This document shows positions 1-6,614 of a stretch of 9,280 bases of DNA, in pieces (positions within the stretch are counted from its first letter, which is position 1; every line of letters starts with the position of its first letter). A model generated the notes under the pieces. It saw nothing but the letters and a program-made list of their open reading frames with translations, ran no database searches and was not told the DNA's origin. The stretch is from Ornithinimicrobium sp. (GTDB taxonomy: Bacteria > Actinomycetota > Actinomycetes > Actinomycetales > Dermatophilaceae). The stretch lies in assembly GCA_030145965.1 (NCBI GenBank), contig JASKZT010000145.1:1-9280 (forward strand). The letters are read 5' to 3'. Made by a program: the position numbers and the translations under genes.

Positions 1-392
1 AGTTCATGAGCCAGATGCTGGCCGAGCAGCTCCTCCGCCGTGCCGGGCCGGCCGGGGATGCGTGCAAGCTGCCCGTCGGCCGAGTCGAAGGCGAAGGCGG
101 CGGCGAAGACAAGGGCCACGACCAGCCCCACCCACCAGGCCGGGGCCACGGTGAGCAGCACGACCATCCCGGCGATCGAGAGGAGAAGGCTGAGAAGTGT
201 CACCGCGTCGGGCGTAAGACCGAGCGCGTAGGCCGCCACGGCGACGCTGCGACCCGCCGGCCTGTTGACCCAGCGCATGTAGGCAGGCACGCCCCCACCA
301 GGCTTCTGCGCCGCACGCGCCGCGGCCCTGGCCGCCCTCCACCGCACCCCCACGGTGTCATCGGCCTGTACCGCACTCGCCTCAGGCCCCAT
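1..392 (-). CDS. CDP-alcohol phosphatidyltransferase family protein, N-terminal part, degenerate motif (partial)
   Basis: The gene runs off the left edge; 130 codons are visible. Start is ATG at 392-390, with AAGGAG eight bases upstream (plus-strand 401-406). Family members are integral membrane enzymes that move a phosphoalcohol between a CDP-alcohol and an acceptor alcohol. A polar N-terminus (about 1-35) is followed by AYMRWVNRPAGR, the LGLTPDAVT element that usually opens this fold, and hydrophobic segments at about 63-82 and 85-102. The signature then begins correctly with D103-x2-D106-G107-x2-A110-R111. At the expected spacing, the later Gly, Asp and Asp are Glu120, Gly124 and Ala128. 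The two missing Asp belong to the metal and catalytic set of the family. It may therefore be a pseudoenzyme or use altered chemistry; this is inference. Family assignment is firm, activity doubtful. It diverges from the stalked membrane protein gene. Confidence 0.8.
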   Translation of the reverse strand, partial: MGPEASAVQADDTVGVRWRAARAAARAAQKPGGGVPAYMRWVNRPAGRSVAVAAYALGLTPDAVTLLSLLLSIAGMVVLLTVAPAWWVGLVVALVFAAAFAFDSADGQLARIPGRPGTAEELLGQHLAHE

Positions 393-458
393 GCTGACGG
401 CTCCTTATGCTCCAGGTGGCCGTATGGTACAACAAGCAACCTCACGTGGGAGGTAGGG
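393..458. promoter_or_regulatory. Divergent promoter region with overlapping opposed -10-like hexamers
   Basis: This 66-bp gap must hold the starts of both divergent genes. Its AT-richest part contains TATGGT (423-428) on the plus strand. One base shifted, on the minus strand, is TACCAT (429-424). Each lies about 30 bases from its own start codon (459 and 392). No convincing -35 is visible for either. Plus-strand SD GGGAGG is at 448-453, five bases before ATG 459. Minus-strand SD AAGGAG is at 406-401. The promoter call rests on position and weak hexamer similarity only. Confidence 0.35.
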
Positions 459-1370
459 ATGGGCACATCCACGCGGGACGGTGAGCGGGGCGCCGTCTCC
501 CGGTACCGGCGAGTCGCGCTGCTGCTGCTTGCTGCGCTCGCCGCGGTCGTCGTCGCCGTCGTGGTCCGGCAGCTGGGGGACGACACCAGAGCGCCGACGT
601 CCTCCGCCGCCACGTCGGCCCGACAGGGGCCTGCTGCCCCCGCACCGTCGGTCACCGCCTCTCCCGCCGCCCCCTCCCCGACGAGGCCCACGGACGACGG
701 CGCGACGGAGGACGTGACGCCGACCGCACCCACGAGGCCGGGCACCCCCAGCCCGGACCCCACGCCCCGGTCGACCTCCGAGGAGCCCACCGCCCCCTCC
801 GCGAGCTCTCCCTCTGCGACGGCCTCCTCTGCACCAGGCCCGACGGCCCCGCCGACCACGGCGGCACCGACCGCGCCGATCGCCCCGACGGCACCGACCG
901 CACCGACGGCACCGACCGCATCGACCGCGGCGAGGGCACCTTCTGTCCCGCAGGCCGCCGCCTCGGACGCCGTGGAGACCGCGCTGGAGCAGCAGAGCGA
1001 GGTGCTCGCCGCCGACTCGCCGGTGGAGGCCGTGGACGACGCACCGGTCGAGGACGAGTCCGCGACCGGGCGGTACGCAAGCGCCCTGCGCGCCCAGGCC
1101 GTGGAGTACGAGGCCATGGGATGGCGCCAGCTGGGCGAGCCGACGATCGAGTCCGTGGAGGTCCTGGAGGAGCACCTGGAGGAGGTGCCCCCGCGGGTGC
1201 TCGTCCTGGCCTGCATCGACTCCAGCGACGTCCGCGTCGTGGACGGGCAGGGCCGGTCGCTGCGCAACGAGGGAACCCCTGCGCGGTCGGCACAGATCTT
1301 CACCCTCGTGCGCGACGGGGCCGGTTGGACGGTGCTGAGCTCCACCTTCCCCGACGACCCCGACTGCTGA
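459..1370 (+). CDS. Membrane-anchored protein with Pro/Ala/Thr stalk and C-terminal probable NTF2-like domain
   Basis: 303 residues from ATG 459, chosen because GGGAGG lies five bases upstream and because the membrane segment follows at a natural distance; the open frame before it is low-quality sequence. A short basic cytoplasmic tail (1-18) leads to one hydrophobic segment (19-36), so the rest should face outward. Residues about 41-165 are a Pro/Ala/Thr/Ser stalk, including seven three-residue repeats (136-156). The C-terminal domain (about 167-303) has helices rich in acidic residues (SALRAQAVEYEAMGW), a strand ending in C252, then VRVVDGQG, and a final FTLVRDGAGWTVL strand before terminal C303. 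This pattern resembles NTF2-like domains of actinobacterial exported proteins; that is fold-level recognition only. C252 and C303 could form a disulfide. Three bases separate its stop from the flippase start, so the two are probably co-transcribed. Specific function unknown. Confidence 0.75.
   Translation: MGTSTRDGERGAVSRYRRVALLLLAALAAVVVAVVVRQLGDDTRAPTSSAATSARQGPAAPAPSVTASPAAPSPTRPTDDGATEDVTPTAPTRPGTPSPDPTPRSTSEEPTAPSASSPSATASSAPGPTAPPTTAAPTAPIAPTAPTAPTAPTASTAARAPSVPQAAASDAVETALEQQSEVLAADSPVEAVDDAPVEDESATGRYASALRAQAVEYEAMGWRQLGEPTIESVEVLEEHLEEVPPRVLVLACIDSSDVRVVDGQGRSLRNEGTPARSAQIFTLVRDGAGWTVLSSTFPDDPDC
864..926 (+). repeat. Seven tandem 9-bp units encoding Ala-Pro-Thr repeats
   Basis: Seven in-frame nonamers of the form GCACCGACC/G run without interruption, with single-base variants in units 2, 3 and 7. 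They encode APT, API, APT, APT, APT, APT, AST in the extracellular stalk of the surrounding gene. Unit length is a multiple of three, so slippage would change stalk length without breaking the frame. Confidence 0.85.
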
Positions 1371-1373
1371 GGC

Positions 1374-2912
1374 ATGGTCGCCGCAGGCCGTGAGGAGGTG
1401 CCTCCGGACCTCCCGCACCGGCACCTCGTCGAGCGTCGCGCGCTCGCGCGCGGGGGCGCGCTGTCCTTCGTGGGGTCGACCGGCAGCGCCGCCCTGGGCT
1501 TCGTGCTCGTCCTCGTCGCGGCCCGACAGCTCGGCGAGTCGGGCGCGGGCGTGCTGCTCCAGGTCATCGGGCTGTTCACCATCGCGAGCGTGCTGGCCAA
1601 GGGCGGGATGGACTCGGCGGCCCTGTGGCTGCTCCCGCGCCTGGCCGAGCGGGACCCATCGGCCCTGCGCCGCCACGTCGTCTTCGTGCTCGTGGCCCCC
1701 ACCTGCCTCGGCGTGCTGGTGGGCGGAACCGCGGCGGGGCTGCTCGCGGGGCAGGCCGCGGAGCGGGGCCTCGACCCCCAGCTGCTGGACGCGCTGAGGC
1801 TGGTGACCTGGTTCCTGCCCGCCGGGGTGGCGGTGCTGGTCTCCCTGTCCGTCGTCCGGGCCCTGGGCGCGGTGGGAGCGTACGTGCTGCTCGGCAACCT
1901 CGGCCTGCCGCTGCTCCGCCTCGGTGCGGTGGGGGCCGCGGCCTCTCTCGGCGCCGGTGCGGTGGGGGTGTCGACGTCCTGGGCCTGGCCGCTCCTGCCC
2001 GTCCTGGCCGGTCTCCTGGTCGTCGTCTGGTGGCGGGTCCGCAAGGCGGAGTCCCCGCACCGCGGCACGGGGGGGCTCTGGCCGCACCGCGAGGAACGAC
2101 GCCCCGTGGTCCGGTTCGCCGCACCGCGCACCGTGGCGGCCGGTGCCGAGCAGGCGATCGCCTGGCTCGACGTGGTCATCGTCGGTGCCCTCCTGGGACC
2201 GGTGGCCGCCGGCGTGTACGGCGCGGCGAGCCGGTTCATCGCCGCCGGTCTCGTCGTGGACACGGCCTTGCGCGTCATCGTCTCCCCGCGCTTCAGCCTC
2301 CTGCTCCACCGCCACGACCGCGACGGCGTGCAGGACCTGTACCGCACGGCGACCACGTGGCTCGTGCTCTTCGCGACGCCTGGCTTCCTCCTGCTCTCGC
2401 TCTACCCCTCGGTCGTCCTGGGATGGCTCGGCGACGGCTTCACCGAGGGCAGCACCGCACTCGTCGTGCTCGGCACCGGTGCGGTCGTGGCGTTCCTGGC
2501 CGGCAACATCCACTCGCTGCTGCTCATGAGCGGGCACTCGGGATGGGCAGCCGGCAACAAGATCGTCGCTCTGACGGTCATCGTGACCGGGTGCCTGCTC
2601 CTGGTGCCACCCTTGGGCATCGTCGGAGCCGCCGTGGCCTGGGCATCCGCCGTCGTCACCGACGCCGCGCTCGCCACCTGTGAGGTGCACCTGCTGCTGG
2701 GCGTCCGGCCCGAGGTCGGTGCCGGCCTGGGTGCCCTGACCCTCGGCGCGGTCGCCGTCGGGGTCCCGGGGCTGGTGGTCCGGTGGCAGCTGGGCCAGAC
2801 CGACGTGGCGCTCCTGGTCAGCGCCGCCGTCGGCCTGGCTCTCTTCGGTGCCGCAACCTTTCTCTGGCGCGGGCGGCTGCGCCTCAGCGGGCTGGTGCGT
2901 GACGTGAGCTGA
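1374..2912 (+). CDS. Polysaccharide/lipid-linked glycan flippase, MOP (Wzx/MATE-like) superfamily
   Basis: 512 residues; about 14 hydrophobic segments can be counted, the size and number usual for Wzx/MurJ-type flippases. The N-terminus has the family pattern: a Ser/Gly-rich first helix, then AARQLGESGAGVLLQVI, then a second helix with the ASVLAKGGMDSAALWLLPR stretch. Around the middle, AIAWLDVVIVGALLGPVAAG followed by VYGAASRF is the typical start of the second half. Such proteins move undecaprenyl-linked oligosaccharide or repeat units across the plasma membrane. Start ATG 1374 lies three bases after the upstream stop with no clear SD, suggesting translational coupling; in-frame GTG 1398 is an alternative. 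The 3' end overlaps the convergent glycosyltransferase gene by 29 bp. Substrate cannot be told from sequence; the neighbouring TagA-like and TagD-like genes suggest a wall glycopolymer precursor. Confidence 0.87.
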   Translation: MVAAGREEVPPDLPHRHLVERRALARGGALSFVGSTGSAALGFVLVLVAARQLGESGAGVLLQVIGLFTIASVLAKGGMDSAALWLLPRLAERDPSALRRHVVFVLVAPTCLGVLVGGTAAGLLAGQAAERGLDPQLLDALRLVTWFLPAGVAVLVSLSVVRALGAVGAYVLLGNLGLPLLRLGAVGAAASLGAGAVGVSTSWAWPLLPVLAGLLVVVWWRVRKAESPHRGTGGLWPHREERRPVVRFAAPRTVAAGAEQAIAWLDVVIVGALLGPVAAGVYGAASRFIAAGLVVDTALRVIVSPRFSLLLHRHDRDGVQDLYRTATTWLVLFATPGFLLLSLYPSVVLGWLGDGFTEGSTALVVLGTGAVVAFLAGNIHSLLLMSGHSGWAAGNKIVALTVIVTGCLLLVPPLGIVGAAVAWASAVVTDAALATCEVHLLLGVRPEVGAGLGALTLGAVAVGVPGLVVRWQLGQTDVALLVSAAVGLALFGAATFLWRGRLRLSGLVRDVS

Positions 2913-3603
2913 ACTGATGCGGCAGCAGGCGGAGGACGGCCAGCGCCCCGCGAGAGTAGCGCCCGATCAGCCGGGGAAAGTCCTGCGCCAGCCGGAACGT
3001 CCACTCCAGGCCGGCGGCCCGCAGGGCGCGTGGTGCCCGCCGCTCCGCGTGCGTGAGGAACCCGAACCACCCGCCGCAGGTGAGGATGACGGCGGGCGGA
3101 AGATCCTCCTTATGCATGAAGGTCCACACCGCCTCGCGCGGCATCCCCATGCCGACCACGACCACGTCGGGACGGCAGGCGTGCAGCTGCCGCAGCAGCG
3201 CATCGTCGTCGTCGAAGTAGCCGTCGACCGTGAGCACGACGTCAGCGTCCACCGAGTCGTGGATCACCGCCCCCGCACGGACGGCCAACCCCGGCGGGCC
3301 GCCGACCAGCGCCACCCGGGCCGGCCGGCGGAGGTGGCGGGCCACCTCCTGGAGGATCGGCAGGCCGACGTCCGTCGTGGGCGCCCGTTCCAGGTCGTGG
3401 GCACCGGCCGCCCTCGCAAGGAGCACGACCGCGACACCGTCGGCGTAGACCAGATCGGCCGCGTCGAGCGCCGCCCGGTAGGCGGGCATGTCCAGCTCCA
3501 GCAGGCCCCCGACGTGCAGCGCGTACACCAGGCGAGGGCCGTTCGTCGCGGGCACGGATGCCTGTCTGACCACCCCTTCGCGGTCGAGGTCGACCAGCTC
3601 CAC
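2884..3603 (-). CDS. WecG/TagA/CpsF family glycosyltransferase (GT26-like)
   Basis: Family enzymes add an N-acetylmannosamine-type or related sugar to a polyprenyl-linked first sugar, the committing step for many wall teichoic acids. With start GTG 3603 the protein has 239 residues, about family size. Visible landmarks are T20-N21, the YADGVAVVLLAR block with the probable catalytic D55, RAPTTDVG, VALVGGPPG, a DGYFDDDD turn, RPDVVVVGMGMPREAVW, CGGWFGFL, and the C-terminal RAPRALRAAGLEWTFRL then PRLIGRY. About eight residues (around HVGGLLELD) are extra between TN and D55 compared with TagA. The start is uncertain. ATG 3732 is in frame but adds a non-conserved tail through AT-rich DNA with rare codons (TTA, GTA, AAA) and has no SD. 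TTG 3642 has GGGGAAGG upstream. GTG 3603 has TAAAGT seven bases before it, compatible with leaderless transcription. Confidence 0.88.
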   Translation of the reverse strand: MELVDLDREGVVRQASVPATNGPRLVYALHVGGLLELDMPAYRAALDAADLVYADGVAVVLLARAAGAHDLERAPTTDVGLPILQEVARHLRRPARVALVGGPPGLAVRAGAVIHDSVDADVVLTVDGYFDDDDALLRQLHACRPDVVVVGMGMPREAVWTFMHKEDLPPAVILTCGGWFGFLTHAERRAPRALRAAGLEWTFRLAQDFPRLIGRYSRGALAVLRLLPHQFSSRHAPAR

Positions 3604-3611
3604 CTCGGCGA

Positions 3612-3655
3612 CTTTAACCGTCTGTAACTCTCCCTTTACCAAGGCTTTACCTTCC
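3612..3655 (+). promoter_or_regulatory. Four-unit 11-bp phased repeat resembling a PhoB/PhoP-type box
   Basis: Four consecutive 11-mers begin CTTTAAC (3612), TGTAACT (3623), CTTTACC (3634) and CTTTACC (3645). The last two form a 7-4-7 arrangement, CTTTACCAAGGCTTTACC. This spacing, and the TTxAC-like core, match the direct-repeat style of PhoB/PhoP (OmpR-family) sites. Streptomyces PHO boxes use GTTCACC-like heptamers every 11 bp, and B. subtilis PhoP uses TTAACA-like repeats. The array is also conspicuously AT-rich for this genome. The array itself is seen; the regulator identity is inferred. Confidence 0.5.
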
Positions 3656-3663
3656 CCTACAGT
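3635..3663 (+). promoter_or_regulatory. Candidate sigma70-type promoter for the fibrinogen-like gene
   Basis: TTTACC (3635-3640) and TACAGT (3658-3663) are separated by exactly 17 bases; each matches four of six consensus positions. Transcription would start near 3670, giving a leader of about 75 bases before ATG 3745. The -35 lies inside the CTTTACC array, and the -10 begins six bases after the last CTTTACC heptamer, a layout compatible with activation by a PhoB-type regulator. It is the best-looking promoter in the window, but unverified. Confidence 0.45.
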
Positions 3664-3744
3664 GGCTCCAGCGGACTGGAGCGGCAGGGTCTCCGGTCGG
3701 CGGGAGAAGAGGGTCAAGCTCTTCTCATCCACCAGGAGTCGCTC

Positions 3745-6609
3745 ATGGGCAGTGTGACCTATATCTCGTTCCGGCGTCTAGCCACGCTGCTAAGCGTCGC
3801 GGCCCTCGTGGTCACGGGATGGACGGCTCCGTCTCTCGCCGAGGCGGAGCCGTCCATGCCGGACGGGCTGACGCCCGCCACGGCGGCGGCGTCCTGCTGG
3901 GAGATCAAGCAACGGACACCCCAGGCCCCCAGCGGGTCCTACTGGCTCCTCACCCCCGCACTGGAGGCGCCCGCGCAGTTCTACTGCGACCAGACCTACG
4001 ACGGTGGCGGCTGGGTCCTGGTGGGCAAGGGCCGCGAGGGGTGGCAGGAGTTCTACAACGGCCACGGTCAGCCCGCCGACCTCGCCGCCCGACCGGCCGC
4101 GGTCACGCCGAGCTACTTCCCCACGGTGCAGCTCCCGTCGCGCACCGTCGACGGACTCCTCAACAACGCTCCGGTAGGCGACCTGCCCACGGGGGTGCGC
4201 ATCCTGCGGGCACGCGATGCGACCGGCAGCACGTGGCAGAACGTCACCGTCGACCTGCGCGACCGCGACCGATGGGTCTGGAGCCTGTCCGCGGTGCATG
4301 CCCTGGACCGTTACCGCTTCGACGCCCAGGCGTGGCGGACCGGTGGCACCGTGAACAACTTCGGCACGGACACCGGGTACAACCGGGTGACCCAGGGTTT
4401 CACCTCCGCGCAGGGATGGACCACGGGGTTCGCCTACGGCGGGTCCGTGACCGGCACCAGCAGCGCGACCTCGTTCCTGTGGTCCTCCACCTCCGGCACG
4501 GGCTCCGCGCGCCCGTACGCCGAGGTCTACGTGCGCCCGCAGCTGTCGAGCACGACGGTCGGGTGGAGCAGCATCCCCGACTCCGGCACCGCGGCGAGCA
4601 CCAGCCGTGCGCACGCCAGCTCGTGGGCGGCGCCGGGCAGCTGGGGCGTCACCGGGCACCTCAACGGCCGGACCAGCGAGGGCAACGCCGAGGTGCAGGA
4701 CTTCGCCCAGCTCGGCAGCACGGTCTTCGTGGCCGGCAACTTCACGTCGGTGATGCGCTACACCAGCCCCCAGCAGACCGTCTCCCACGGGGCGCTCGCG
4801 GCCTTCGACGCGACGACCGGTGAGTACCGCAGCGGCTTCCGCCCCGTCTTCAACAACCAGGTCAAGGCCATCGCGCTCCTTCCGGACGGGTCGCTCCTGG
4901 CCGCCGGCGACTTCACCCAGGCCAACGGGCAGCCCGCTCTGGGGACGGTCCTGCTCGACCCGGTCACCGGCGCCACGCGCACGCGGTGGAACCTGCAGGC
5001 CGAGAACCGCCTCACCAGCGGCGTGATGTCGGTGCGCAGCATCGCCGTGCGGGGCGACCACGTCTACCTGGGCGGGTCTTTCACCCACCTCTCCGGGGGC
5101 GGCGTGTCCAACGTCTACGCCCGCCACGCGGCGCGGGTGACATGGGCCGACGCGCGGCCGGACCGGAACTGGAACCCCGAGTTCGACGGCACCCTCATGG
5201 ATGTCGACGCCTCGGCCGACGGCGCGCGCATGTACGCCGCCGGGTACTTCACCTACTCCAAGACCGAGCCGGCCAACAAGGTGGCGGCCGTGCAGACCGT
5301 CGCGGGTGCGCCTCTCGCCACCCCGGCCTGGTCCCCCACCTGGAGCAACTCGACCCGCAGCGGCTACCAGCAGGCCATCCAGTCGGTCGACAACCTCGTC
5401 TACTCCGGCGGCTCCGAGCACTCGCTGTTCGGGTTCAGCACGTCGACCTTCCAGCGGGTCAACGGCAGCATCACCTACGGGACGGGCGGGGACTTCCAGA
5501 CCCTGGCCACGGACGGTTCGGTGATCTACGGCGGATGCCACTGCAGCAGCTGGTCCTTCCAGAACGCCTTCACCTGGTCGGCGGTCACGCCCGGGTGGAA
5601 GCAGGCGGACCGCATCCAGTGGATCGGTGCGTGGGACGTGGCCACGGGCGACTACATCCCCGACTTCGACCCCCAGTACCTGCGCAGCAACAACGCCGGT
5701 GCCTGGTCCTCCTTCATCGCGGCCGACGGCACCCTGTGGGCCGGTGGCGACTTCACCGGGTCACGCACGTCGCCCGGCCGGGCGCAGCAGTCCGGCGGCT
5801 TCGTCCGCTTCCCGATGAACGACCACACCGCCCCCGGCGCGCCGTCCTCGCTCAGGGTGACCGGGACGGGAGCCGCGGACGTCACGTTGTCCTGGGCCGC
5901 GTCCGCCGACGGCTCGGCCACCTACGAGGTGCTGCGCGACGACCGTGTCGTCGCGGTCACCACAGGCACCTCGGCCACCGTGCCGCAGGCCGGTGGCAAC
6001 CGGTTCTACGTCCGGGCCGTCGACCCCAGCGGGAACAGGTCCGCCTCCACGGGGGTCCTCACCCTCGCCGAGGCCCCGGCCCCCCCGACCCAGCTCGTCA
6101 CGGCCGGCTCCACCTGGTCCTACCGCTACGTCAGCGAGGCGCCCGCCGCGTCCTGGACCAACCCGGCCTTCGACGACACGACGTGGAGCACCGGCCCGGC
6201 TCCCCTCGGGTGGGGCACCTCGGGCATCAGCACGGTGCTGGGGTCCGGGATGACCACGAGCGAGCGACCGCTCACGGCCTACTTCCGGCACAGCTTCGAC
6301 GTGAGCGACCCGGCATCCATCCAGACGCTCACCGTGTCCGCGGTGGCCGATGACGGCGCCGCCGTCTACGTCAACGGCACCGAGGTCGGCCGGCTGCGGC
6401 TCAATGCCGGCACGCTGACGCACACCACCTATGCCAACGCCGCGGTGTCGACCTCGACGGCCTCGGCGAACCCGCTCGTCGTCGACGTCCCGCCGGGGCT
6501 GCTGACGTCCGGCCGGAACACCATCGCGGTCGAGACGCACCTCAACTACCGGTCCACGCCCAACATCAGCATGGACGCGACGGTGACGGCCACGGGAGGC
6601 GCGGGCTAG
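3745..6609 (+). CDS. Secreted fibrinogen-like (YCDxxxxGGGW) protein with seven-blade propeller, FN3 and C-terminal beta-sandwich
   Basis: 954 residues. ATG 3745 has AGGAG (3734-3738) at ideal spacing. A signal peptide (1-34; basic FRR, hydrophobic core, AEA cleavage site) directs export. A bacterial fibrinogen-like domain follows, with C51-W52 and FYCDQTYDGGGWVLVG (79-94). Seven GG/AG-x-F blade motifs at about 327, 384, 440, 496, 551, 593 and 664 give a period near 56 residues, indicating a delta-60-like seven-bladed beta-propeller. An FN3 domain occupies about 694-777 and a jelly-roll-like beta-sandwich (SYRYVSEAPAASWTNPAFDD onward) about 785-950. Only four cysteines are seen: C51, C81, C598 and C600, the last two in YGGCHCSSW. 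There is no LPXTG or C-terminal membrane anchor, so it is released or held non-covalently. Fibrinogen-like lectins bind acetylated sugars; a ligand in the neighbouring glycopolymer is an inference. Exact role unknown. Confidence 0.88.
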   Translation: MGSVTYISFRRLATLLSVAALVVTGWTAPSLAEAEPSMPDGLTPATAAASCWEIKQRTPQAPSGSYWLLTPALEAPAQFYCDQTYDGGGWVLVGKGREGWQEFYNGHGQPADLAARPAAVTPSYFPTVQLPSRTVDGLLNNAPVGDLPTGVRILRARDATGSTWQNVTVDLRDRDRWVWSLSAVHALDRYRFDAQAWRTGGTVNNFGTDTGYNRVTQGFTSAQGWTTGFAYGGSVTGTSSATSFLWSSTSGTGSARPYAEVYVRPQLSSTTVGWSSIPDSGTAASTSRAHASSWAAPGSWGVTGHLNGRTSEGNAEVQDFAQLGSTVFVAGNFTSVMRYTSPQQTVSHGALAAFDATTGEYRSGFRPVFNNQVKAIALLPDGSLLAAGDFTQANGQPALGTVLLDPVTGATRTRWNLQAENRLTSGVMSVRSIAVRGDHVYLGGSFTHLSGGGVSNVYARHAARVTWADARPDRNWNPEFDGTLMDVDASADGARMYAAGYFTYSKTEPANKVAAVQTVAGAPLATPAWSPTWSNSTRSGYQQAIQSVDNLVYSGGSEHSLFGFSTSTFQRVNGSITYGTGGDFQTLATDGSVIYGGCHCSSWSFQNAFTWSAVTPGWKQADRIQWIGAWDVATGDYIPDFDPQYLRSNNAGAWSSFIAADGTLWAGGDFTGSRTSPGRAQQSGGFVRFPMNDHTAPGAPSSLRVTGTGAADVTLSWAASADGSATYEVLRDDRVVAVTTGTSATVPQAGGNRFYVRAVDPSGNRSASTGVLTLAEAPAPPTQLVTAGSTWSYRYVSEAPAASWTNPAFDDTTWSTGPAPLGWGTSGISTVLGSGMTTSERPLTAYFRHSFDVSDPASIQTLTVSAVADDGAAVYVNGTEVGRLRLNAGTLTHTTYANAAVSTSTASANPLVVDVPPGLLTSGRNTIAVETHLNYRSTPNISMDATVTATGGAG
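3819..3857 (+). other. Strong inverted repeat inside the signal-peptide coding region
   Basis: ATGGACGGCTCCG (3819-3831) is the exact reverse complement of CGGAGCCGTCCAT (3845-3857). Inside these arms, one T-G pair and CTC/GAG extend the stem to 17 pairs, closing a five-base loop TCGCC (3836-3840). It lies 75-113 bases into the coding sequence, covering codons for the end of the signal peptide and its cleavage site. It is not followed by a T-run, so it does not look like an ordinary terminator. Possible roles are an mRNA structure that slows translation around export, or a regulatory target. Confidence 0.7.
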
Positions 6610-6612
6610 CCC
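6603..6612. repeat. 10-bp perfect palindrome spanning a stop codon
   Basis: GGGCTAGCCC is a perfect palindrome centred on the TAG stop (6607-6609) of the fibrinogen-like gene. It has no loop, so it is more likely a chance feature or a protein site than a hairpin. It is noted because two other genes here also end inside inverted repeats. Confidence 0.5.
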
Positions 6613-6614
6613 AC

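Noticed and set aside
443..448. CACGTG palindrome in the divergent gap as an operator
   Set aside because: A six-base palindrome is too short and too common in GC-rich DNA to call without supporting copies.
6..458. Upstream extension of the stalked-protein frame to near the window start
   Set aside because: The frame is open only because of GC bias. The strand carries the transferase-family gene in the opposite direction, and SD plus membrane segment place the start at 459.
200..2690. Very long open frames on the minus strand opposite the stalked protein and flippase
   Set aside because: Their translations are Arg/Gly/Pro/Ala-rich low-complexity sequence without domains, as expected opposite GC-rich codons; the plus-strand proteins have recognisable structure.
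3604..3732. ATG 3732 as the start of the TagA-like gene
   Set aside because: The added residues match nothing in the family, include rare codons, cross the regulatory array and the opposing promoter, and have no SD.
3819..3857. Intrinsic terminator reading of the strong stem in the fibrinogen-like gene
   Set aside because: It lies inside a long intact coding frame and is not followed by a T-run.
3790..5541. 583-residue minus-strand frame opposite the fibrinogen-like gene
   Set aside because: It has no domain pattern and strong Arg/Gly/Val bias, and it lies fully opposite a convincing multi-domain secreted protein.
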